From: Exiguobacterium sp. s122
Lineage (GTDB): Bacteria > Bacillota > Bacilli > Exiguobacteriales > Exiguobacteriaceae
Length of the DNA stretch: 64,000 nt
Reading direction: 5' to 3'
Assembly (NCBI RefSeq): GCF_018618475.1
Contig: NZ_JACSMD010000001.1
Span: forward strand, 620,001-684,000
The notes beneath the pieces are model-generated. The model made no database searches, was not told the DNA's origin, and saw only the letters and a list, made by a program, of their open reading frames with translations. The translations under genes were made by a program, and so were the position numbers. Position 1 is the first letter of the stretch. Each line of letters opens with the position of its first letter. Below are positions 58,054 through 64,000 of this stretch, in pieces.

Positions 58054-60843
58054 TCAGAACCAGTCCCGGGCGACGTCCCACGTCTGGTTCGGAAACCGTC
58101 GGCGCGTATCGTCACGTGCTTGTTGGACCGATGTCTCGTCTTGGTGGACCGCATCGTAACAATAGAGTCCGTTCGCGAGTTCGACCCGGTTCGTGATTGT
58201 CACTGCGACCGACACTTGATTCGGCGGTAGCGCGAGGGTGAATCGTAAAAAGTCGTCAGGCGGTAAATACAGTTTCGTATAAAGCGCCACCAAGCCTGAC
58301 GCTCGAATCGCGACTAATACGGGGGCCTGACCGAGGTTGATCGTGAGCGTCTTGATTTTCGAGAACGACATGTGGGCGGGAATGAGTTCCGTTTGTCGTT
58401 CGACCGGTAACACCTCGGTCGGATGTAAAAACTTCTGCTCGGTCAAGGCGAGAAACGCGTGATTGGATACCGGACGGCTGAACAAGAATCCTTGAATCGT
58501 CGTGACGCCATGGTCACGTAACCAAGCAAGATCTCGGAAACATTCCACGCCTTCTACGACGACGTGCATCGTGAACTCTTTGGCGATGAACATGAGGCTG
58601 CGGACGATCGCCTGTGATTTCGTGTTTTGATGAATCCCATGCGCAAAGACACGGTCGATTTTAATCGTTTGCACGTTATAGTCCTGCACATAGGCCAAAG
58701 ATGAATAGCCTTTGCCGAAGTCGTCAAACGAGATGCGGACGCCATATGCGTTCAGCTCATCAAACACCTGTTTCATCCGTGGGCGATTATCCAGTAGCGT
58801 CGACTCGGGAATCTCGATTTCAAGTAAGGACGGTGTGAGTCCGTTCGCTTCAATCGATTGGCGTAAGACGGCCAAGTAGTCGTCCCGATAGAAATATTGG
58901 ACCGGCACGTTGATTGAGATGGGGATATCGGCAGCCATTCGTTTCAAAAAGCTACATACTTCTGAAATCAAAAAGTCGGTCAATTCGACGTATTGATTGT
59001 TGTGCTCAATCAACGGGATGAACTCGGCAGGGGAAACGGCTCCCCATCTTGGGTGGGTCCAGCGCATCAATGCCTCCGCCCCAATGATTTCACCCGACCA
59101 GGCGTCGACTTTCGGCTGGTACACGACATAAAACTCGCGTTGTTTGATGGCCGTCCGTAAATCATTAATCAGCTCATAGCGACGTAGGGAAGGAATATCG
59201 ACTTTGGACGAATAGAGCTCCACATAGGGCGCCCCTTGAGCGAACGCATAGTTCGTGACGTGCACCGTATGTTTGATTAAGTCGTTCGCCGTCTTCCCGT
59301 CCCGTGGCGATCGACAAACCCCGACGGAAATCGTCGTGAAGATTTCATAATTCCCGATGACGAACGGCTGCTCCGCTAATTCCGTCACGCGCTTCCCGAA
59401 CTGGCGCGCTTCTTCGTCTGTCCACGCACTCGGAATCACGATCGCGTTCAAGTCCTCCCCGATGAGGGCGAGCATCGCTTGGTCCGGGATGAGTTGTTGT
59501 AGGGCGGCCGTCGTAACGGCACGCCATTCGTCGGCAAACTCAAAGCCGAGTGTTTGGGAGACTTCCTTATGATGGTTGAACGAGACGCCGATCATCGTGA
59601 CCGGGGTGTGATTGGTTAACAACGTATGGACATGTTCGGTCAACGTCTCTCGATTGGCGACGCCCGTGACCGGATCGACCGTCCGGAGCTCTGTGATTTT
59701 TTCTTGTTGTTCATGGAGACGGGTGATGTTTTTAAACATCGACCGATAACCGGTGACACGTTTCGTTTCGTCAACTATTGGCTCGCGGCGTTCCTCCACC
59801 CAGACGAGTTCGCCTTTTACGTATACCCGATACACGTAAGTGTCGGCTTTTCCGGCGAGTGACTCCTCACGCGAGGCGAGCAACAAGTCGAGATCGTCCG
59901 GATGAATCAAGTCTCTCCAAAACTCGGGCGTTAAAGCCGGTAGTTCTGACGTGTACCCCATCATGGTGAAGAGTCCAGGCGACATATACCGAAACGACTC
60001 CGTCTGAAAGTCATATTCCATCATCGCGGCTTCGACGAATTGACTCAATTGTTCAATCGTTGTCTGATCGCTCGACGTGGAGCGTGATGAATCGATGACG
60101 GCGAACGTCAACACTTTCCGATTCGTCGACAAGTGGCTCTTGACGAGAAACGAGCGGTACTGGGCCGTCTGAAGGTGAAAGATCCGCACAGTCGATTCCC
60201 GCGTGTACGTCTTTGGATCGATCATCAGTTGACCCAGGTCAGCCAAATACGCATTCAAGTCGTCCGGATGGAGCATCTGCTTGAACAGTTGGGGCGTATA
60301 ATTGGAAAAATCGGTCTCGGTCAGACCGAACATCGCTTCGAGCGACCCGAACGTCGTGAACGCATTGTTGCTCAAATTGAATTCGAATAAGGCGAGTCCA
60401 TCGATGCTCCCAAAGATGTGACGATACGCATCAAAGCGGACGCGTTCTTCTTGCAACTGAATCGAGTCCGTCATCGATTTGACGATTCCGATGACGAGCC
60501 GTTCAGACGCTTTGACAGGGGCGGGCAAGTGGGTGATGGAAAAATGGTGTGTTCCTTCGCCAAACGTGCACGTCACCTCGGACGTAACCCGTTCTCCTTG
60601 AGAGGCTCGCGCCTGGGCGTCCCGAATCGTTGACCAGGTCTTCTCCCACATCGGCTCGGTAAAGAAGTCATCGCGCGTCTTACGGAAAAGCTTTCGGAAG
60701 GAGGGGTTCGTGTAGCGCTGCTCAAACGTCGCCGTGGCAATGAAAATCGCTTCTGGCGATTGCTCCATATACTGGACGAGGTGTGCCCACTCGCTCACAG
60801 TGTTAGATGTTTGATTCGCGACATAATTTAAGAATTTTTTCAA
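58054..60843 (-). CDS. PAS-PAS-PAS-degenerate GGDEF-EAL signalling protein, probable c-di-GMP phosphodiesterase
   Basis: 929 residues from the TTG at 60843, 6 nt after GGAGG. An ATG at 60894 would add 17 poorly conserved residues and overlaps a possible -10, but remains an alternative. Three PAS modules lie at about 20-120, 130-245 and 260-375. The GGDEF-like domain has GEDLN in place of the GGDEF signature, so cyclase activity is unlikely. The EAL domain (about 570-815) keeps the EAL motif (GAEALMRW), FDDFGKGYSSL, KIDRVF and VEGVE, so hydrolysis of c-di-GMP is likely. A PilZ-like tail (about 825-929) is possible. Confidence 0.85.
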   Translation of the reverse strand: MKKFLNYVANQTSNTVSEWAHLVQYMEQSPEAIFIATATFEQRYTNPSFRKLFRKTRDDFFTEPMWEKTWSTIRDAQARASQGERVTSEVTCTFGEGTHHFSITHLPAPVKASERLVIGIVKSMTDSIQLQEERVRFDAYRHIFGSIDGLALFEFNLSNNAFTTFGSLEAMFGLTETDFSNYTPQLFKQMLHPDDLNAYLADLGQLMIDPKTYTRESTVRIFHLQTAQYRSFLVKSHLSTNRKVLTFAVIDSSRSTSSDQTTIEQLSQFVEAAMMEYDFQTESFRYMSPGLFTMMGYTSELPALTPEFWRDLIHPDDLDLLLASREESLAGKADTYVYRVYVKGELVWVEERREPIVDETKRVTGYRSMFKNITRLHEQQEKITELRTVDPVTGVANRETLTEHVHTLLTNHTPVTMIGVSFNHHKEVSQTLGFEFADEWRAVTTAALQQLIPDQAMLALIGEDLNAIVIPSAWTDEEARQFGKRVTELAEQPFVIGNYEIFTTISVGVCRSPRDGKTANDLIKHTVHVTNYAFAQGAPYVELYSSKVDIPSLRRYELINDLRTAIKQREFYVVYQPKVDAWSGEIIGAEALMRWTHPRWGAVSPAEFIPLIEHNNQYVELTDFLISEVCSFLKRMAADIPISINVPVQYFYRDDYLAVLRQSIEANGLTPSLLEIEIPESTLLDNRPRMKQVFDELNAYGVRISFDDFGKGYSSLAYVQDYNVQTIKIDRVFAHGIHQNTKSQAIVRSLMFIAKEFTMHVVVEGVECFRDLAWLRDHGVTTIQGFLFSRPVSNHAFLALTEQKFLHPTEVLPVERQTELIPAHMSFSKIKTLTINLGQAPVLVAIRASGLVALYTKLYLPPDDFLRFTLALPPNQVSVAVTITNRVELANGLYCYDAVHQDETSVQQARDDTRRRFPNQTWDVARDWF

Positions 60844-60956
60844 AATATGCCTCCATTCATGGAATAAAAAGTCTTGAACACCACTCTTTAACATTATAAA
60901 ACGTCCTCTTATAAAATTGGGTCAATACATGAAGAGACGACACATTGAATGTTGAC

Positions 60957-60989
60957 ACAAAAAGACACATGTACAAGTGTACATGTGTC
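60957..60989 (-). terminator. Terminator of clpP
   Basis: On the minus strand GACACATGTAC and GTACATGTGTC pair around ACTT, then TTTTT. Confidence 0.92.
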
Positions 60990-60996
60990 GAGGTAA

Positions 60997-61572
60997 TTAA
61001 CGTGACATCACTTTGTCGATAAGACCGTAGTCTTTCGCTTGGTCAGCTGACATGAAGTAATCGCGCTCTGTGTCGCGTTCAATCACTTCAAGTGGCTGGC
61101 CCGTGTTGTCGGCCATGATTTGGTTCAACTTCTCACGCATCTTGATGATGCGCTCGGCATGGATCTTGATGTCCGAAGCTTGACCTTGTGTGCCGCCGAG
61201 CGGTTGGTGAATCATGATCTCCGCGTTCGGAAGCGCGAAGCGTTTACCTTTTTCGCCGGCTTGAAGCAAGAAGGCACCCATCGATGCGGCCATTCCGATA
61301 CAAATCGTCGACACGTTCGGTTTGATGAAGTTCATCGTGTCGTAAATCGCCATCCCAGAAGTGATCGAACCACCCGGGCTGTTGATGTAAAGCGAGATGT
61401 CTTTATCAGGGTCCTCCGCTGCAAGGAAGAGAAGCTGTGCGACGATTGAGTTGGCGACATTGTCGTCAATCGCACTTCCGAGCAAGATAATACGGTCTTT
61501 AAGCAAGCGTGAGTAAATGTCATATGCGCGTTCCCCACGACCTGTTTGTTCGATAACTGTTGGAATTAACAT
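60997..61572 (-). CDS. clpP: ATP-dependent Clp protease proteolytic subunit
   Basis: 191 residues. Catalytic triad visible: Ser97 in GMAASMGAF, His122 in MIHQPLGG and Asp171 in RDTERDYF. N-terminal [20 protein letters not shown] is typical. Fourteen-subunit barrel working with ClpC/ClpX. AAAGGAGG precedes it. Controlled by CtsR (see operator). Single gene. Confidence 0.98.
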   Translation of the reverse strand: MLIPTVIEQTGRGERAYDIYSRLLKDRIILLGSAIDDNVANSIVAQLLFLAAEDPDKDISLYINSPGGSITSGMAIYDTMNFIKPNVSTICIGMAASMGAFLLQAGEKGKRFALPNAEIMIHQPLGGTQGQASDIKIHAERIIKMREKLNQIMADNTGQPLEVIERDTERDYFMSADQAKDYGLIDKVMSR

Positions 61573-61606
61573 TGAATCTGCCTCCTTTTATGTAGGTTGT
61601 AAACAT

Positions 61607-61636
61607 ATCATACCGCTATAGTCAATGTTGGTCAAA
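61607..61636 (-). promoter_or_regulatory. clpP promoter with overlapping CtsR operator
   Basis: Minus strand: TTGACC, 17 nt, TATGAT (61607-61612). The plus strand reads AGTCAAT-GTT-GGTCAAA (61620-61636), matching the CtsR direct repeat RGTCAAA-N3-RGTCAAA with one mismatch and covering the -35. This is the standard stress-control arrangement of clp genes in Bacillota. Confidence 0.85.
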
Positions 61637-61685
61637 CGATAGTCATCGTTTTTCACCTATTCCACGATTCGAATGTGCTGAAACG

Positions 61686-61715
61686 AAAAAAGGGGTCAGG
61701 CGTTTGCCTGACCCC
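61686..61715 (-). terminator. Terminator after tRNA-Arg
   Basis: GGGGTCAGGC and GCCTGACCCC form a perfect 10-bp stem around GTTT; on the minus strand Ts follow. Confidence 0.92.
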
Positions 61716-61725
61716 TTACGTATGA

Positions 61726-61798
61726 TACACCCGGAGAGATTCGAACTCCCGACACCTGGCACCGGAAACCAGTGCTCTATCCCCTGAGCTACGGGTGC
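61726..61798 (-). tRNA. tRNA-Arg(CCG)
   Basis: 73 nt on the minus strand. The acceptor stem GCACCCG pairs with CGGGTGT. D-arm TAGCTCAGGGGATAGAGCA, anticodon stem-loop CTGGT-TTCCGGT-GCCAG giving anticodon CCG, and T-arm GGGAGTTCGAATCTCTC are all present. Reads the Arg codon CGG. CCA is not encoded. A single tRNA gene with its own terminator. Confidence 0.96.
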
Positions 61799-61921
61799 AT
61801 GTTCTCTGACACGATTTATTATACATTTGTTTTTTTAAAAAAGCAATCCTGTTTCCCGACCTTTTTTTGAAGCGGCATGGAGGCGCTTCCGCTACAATAG
61901 AAGGCGAGAGGAGTGACCGTT

Positions 61922-63061
61922 ATGCATCGACACGTTCAACATCAAGTGCAGCAACAACAATTGACGCAAGACATGTTGCGGCGCCTGCCTGTGTTAGAGG
62001 CGGACCGGGCTGCTGTCGTGTTCCAGCTCGGCCGACTCGCACGGCGGACCGGCCATGCGGCCAGTGGGAACGGCATGGTCGAGTGGATCGCCGACGCGGG
62101 GGCCGGCTTTGAGGCGCGCTTGTTCGAGCAAATCGAGGAAGGGAGCGGGACTGAAGCGGAGAAAGCACTGCAACGTCAGCTCGTCATCGCGCTCGACCAT
62201 CGCGGCTTATTGCCTGAGAGGGATGCGTTGCTTTCCGAGCGGTTCGGCGTGGAAGTTGAGGCGATTGAAGGGGCGCGCCGGGCGCTGTTATTTTTAGAAC
62301 CGACGGGTGTCGGAGCGAAGAATGAACGCGAATGCCAATACCGTCACGCCATCGAGCACGACGACCCGCTCGTCTTGGACGTGTTCGAGGCGCTCGAGGC
62401 GGGAGTGGAGGACGTTCCAAGCTTCCTCGAGATCAGTGCGTCTGAGTTCGACCGAATCACGCGCTTAATCGCGACTTTGCCAAAAGTACCGCTATTATAT
62501 GAAGAAACTGAACAAGTCTTTCCCGAGCTCGAGGTAAGGCGGGAAGACGGACAACTCGTCACGACGTGGTTGACGCCGACGCTCGATGTTGAAGCGACTG
62601 ACCCAGAAGTGAAATGGTGGCATGACACGCTCGCGATGCGGACGAAGACGTTGCAGGCGATTTGGGACGTCATCGCCGAATGGCAGGCCGATTGGTTGAA
62701 CGGCGAACTCGTGTTGCATCCGTTGACTCGAAAAGAAGTTGCCGCGCAAATCAATAAACACGAGTCGACAGTTGGCCGAGCGATTCAACAGAAGTTTGTT
62801 CGGACGGAGAATGGCATGATGGCGTGGCGTGATTTTTTCGTCCGCGGGACAGAACGGGGGCAGTCTCCGTTCATGATTAAACGGGCGATCGCCGAGTTGA
62901 TCCGTTCCGAGACGGCGCCGCTGAGCGATCAAGCGTTATGCGAGGCGCTTTCGAATAAAGGGTATCATGTGACGAGACGGACGGTCGCCAACTATCGGGA
63001 AGCGCTCGGCTTCGGCAACTCGCGTGAACGGGAACGACAACTATGGAAAGGGGAGAGATGA
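61922..63061 (+). CDS. rpoN: RNA polymerase sigma-54 factor (short form)
   Basis: 379 residues from the ATG at 61922 behind GAGAGGAG. Region I is glutamine-rich (VQHQVQQQQLTQDMLRRLPV), the core-binding region is shortened, and the C-terminal RpoN box TRRTVANYRE (consensus ARRTVAKYR) and the preceding HTH are intact. Typical sigma-54 is about 430-480 residues, so this one is compact. It recognises -24/-12 promoters with an enhancer-binding activator; no such promoter was seen in the window. It abuts the next gene. Confidence 0.92.
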   Translation: MHRHVQHQVQQQQLTQDMLRRLPVLEADRAAVVFQLGRLARRTGHAASGNGMVEWIADAGAGFEARLFEQIEEGSGTEAEKALQRQLVIALDHRGLLPERDALLSERFGVEVEAIEGARRALLFLEPTGVGAKNERECQYRHAIEHDDPLVLDVFEALEAGVEDVPSFLEISASEFDRITRLIATLPKVPLLYEETEQVFPELEVRREDGQLVTTWLTPTLDVEATDPEVKWWHDTLAMRTKTLQAIWDVIAEWQADWLNGELVLHPLTRKEVAAQINKHESTVGRAIQQKFVRTENGMMAWRDFFVRGTERGQSPFMIKRAIAELIRSETAPLSDQALCEALSNKGYHVTRRTVANYREALGFGNSRERERQLWKGER

Positions 63062-63319
63062 ATGAAGCTGACACTTTACCGACGTGACAATTGTTCGCTC
63101 TGTGAGGAGGCGCTCATCATGCTCGAATGGTTACGGGAAGACTATCCGTTCGAGCTCGAGCAAATCGACATCACGACGGATGAGACGCTCGAGGCCAAAT
63201 ACTTGTATGAGATTCCGGTCGTGGTACACGAAGGGCATGTCATAAGTCAAGGACGATACGATGACAGCAAAGTTGAAGATTTTGTTAAGTATACGCTTAC
63301 ATCGAAAAAAAACGTTTAG
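63062..63319 (+). CDS. Glutaredoxin-like thioredoxin-fold protein
   Basis: 85 residues. Redox motif CSLC near residue 11 in YRRDNCSLCEEALIML, and a cis-proline in EIPVVVHEG near 70. Small DUF836/glutaredoxin-type oxidoreductase. Starts directly after the rpoN stop with GGGGAGAG, so it is translationally coupled. Partner substrates unknown. Confidence 0.87.
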   Translation: MKLTLYRRDNCSLCEEALIMLEWLREDYPFELEQIDITTDETLEAKYLYEIPVVVHEGHVISQGRYDDSKVEDFVKYTLTSKKNV

Positions 63320-63324
63320 AGGGG

Positions 63325-63353
63325 TTGCAAGACGGAAAAGTGATTGATAAGAT
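63325..63353 (+). promoter_or_regulatory. SigA promoter of cggR
   Basis: TTGCAA at 63325-63330, 17 nt, TAAGAT at 63348-63353, with an upstream TGA that makes an extended -10. Confidence 0.78.
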
Positions 63354-63366
63354 GAACTCGTAGCGG

Positions 63367-63401
63367 TGGGACGTAAAAATGAAAGTGGGACAAAAAATGT
63401 C
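63367..63401 (+). promoter_or_regulatory. CggR operator
   Basis: Two TGGGAC boxes (63367-63372 and 63386-63391), the second followed by N6 and TGTC. The Bacillus operator is CGGGAC-N6-TGTC-N4-CGGGAC-N6-TGTC. Here the first TGTC is degenerate and the repeat period is 19 instead of 20. It lies just downstream of the promoter, as expected for a roadblock. Confidence 0.75.
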
Positions 63402-63429
63402 CATACTAATGTCGAGGGGGAATTGAGGT

Positions 63430-64000
63430 ATGATCCAGCAACTGATTCATGTTCAGAAGCAAATCGTCCCAGACCTGCTCGACACGCTCCGACATCGTTA
63501 CGACATCTTACATTATGTCCGGTTAATGCAGCCAATCGGCCGCAGGACATTAGCCACGAGCCTCGGGCTGACAGAACGCATCTTAAGGCGAGAAGTCGAC
63601 TTCTTGAAAGACCAAGGTCTGCTCGCAGTCGCTACTCAAGGGATTTCCCTTACGGAATCGGGCCGAAACGTTCTCCGGGACTTGCACGAAGTCATGGGCG
63701 AGATTCTCGGAATCTCCGAAGTCGCACGAGAACTCGAACAAAAATTGGGCGTTCGCCAAGTCGTTATCGTTCCGGGAGATTCGGACGAGACGTTCTGGGT
63801 CCAGCGAGATATCGGTCGGGCCGCCGTCACGCAGTTAAAAGCGCGACTGGCACCGGATGATAATATCATCGCGGTCACAGGCGGGACGACGATGGCATCT
63901 GTCGCGGCGATGATGTCGCCCGATAAGAAAGAACGGCCGATGCATTTCGTGCCGGCGCGCGGCGGGCTCGGTGAGACGCTTGAACTGCAAGCGAACACCG
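63430..64000 (+). CDS. cggR: Central glycolytic genes regulator CggR (N-terminal part, runs off the window)
   Basis: The first 190 residues are in the window. N-terminal HTH (RRTLATSLGLTERILRREVD), then a sugar-binding SorC/DeoR-type domain starting about residue 90 with IIAVTGGTTMASVAAMM, the loop that binds fructose 1,6-bisphosphate. It represses the gapA glycolytic operon expected downstream. The start follows the GAGGGGG site. The frame is open to the window end. Confidence 0.93.
   Translation, partial: MIQQLIHVQKQIVPDLLDTLRHRYDILHYVRLMQPIGRRTLATSLGLTERILRREVDFLKDQGLLAVATQGISLTESGRNVLRDLHEVMGEILGISEVARELEQKLGVRQVVIVPGDSDETFWVQRDIGRAAVTQLKARLAPDDNIIAVTGGTTMASVAAMMSPDKKERPMHFVPARGGLGETLELQANT

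Noticed and set aside
63366-63860. 164-aa plus-strand frame overlapping cggR
   Set aside because: Out of frame with the clear CggR HTH and sugar-binding sequence; would begin inside the CggR operator.

Overview
The window reads as chromosomal core of a low-GC-lineage (Bacillota) bacterium with fairly high coding GC, most like Exiguobacterium. The evidence is Bacillus-type gene order (hpf-secA-prfB, ftsEX-ctpB-minJ, uvrBA, hprK-lgt-ppaX-yvoF, yvcD-trxB, rapZ-yvcK-whiA, clpP, cggR), strong AGGAGG ribosome sites, and Bacillus-type SigA, SigD, CtsR, LexA, CcpA and CggR signals. This is inferred from gene content; no database search was possible. No phage, insertion sequence or CRISPR array was seen.

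Layout. 0-2.1 kb: edge of an unknown gene, a small anchored protein, a double-GNAT acetyltransferase and a small membrane protein. 2.1-15.4 kb: motility island with a chemoreceptor, flagellin (hag), a Maf glycosyltransferase, a pseudaminic-acid operon (pseB, pseC, cytidylyltransferase, pseG, formyltransferase, pseI) and flaG-fliD-fliS-fliT. 15.4-17.5 kb: small accessory genes. 17.5-21.8 kb: a reverse-strand operon (FliK-like, FlhB-tail-like, second FliS, second flagellin, YaaR, DUF2225). 21.9-23.7 kb: comK, a cold-shock gene and hpf. 23.9-36.6 kb: secA, prfB, a YitT protein, cccB, a BCCT transporter, ftsE-ftsX-M23 hydrolase, ctpB and a MinJ-like protein. 36.7-39.9 kb: glpFK and a TauE permease. 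40-46.5 kb: uvrBA, a DUF4097 protein and a small lipoprotein. 46.6-56.7 kb: hprK-lgt-ppaX-yvoF, yvcD, trxB, rapZ-yvcK-whiA, a ribbon-helix-helix protein and a YebE-like protein. 56.8-64 kb: a MerR regulator, a large PAS/GGDEF/EAL protein, clpP, tRNA-Arg(CCG), rpoN, a glutaredoxin-like protein and the start of cggR.

How the genes work together. The pse genes should make an activated nonulosonic acid that Maf attaches to flagellin, while FliS and FliT chaperone flagellin and FliD. A formyltransferase sits where the acetyltransferase PseH is expected, so the sugar may carry a 7-N-formyl group. The middle of this operon is much more AT-rich than its ends, which suggests a swapped cassette. SigD-like promoters with the same 16-nt spacer precede the chemoreceptor, hag and flaG-fliD, with a weaker one before the second flagellar operon. 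Elsewhere the window covers division (FtsEX plus a hydrolase), SOS repair, carbon control (HprK, a likely cre, CggR), proteolysis (CtsR-controlled clpP) and envelope maturation.
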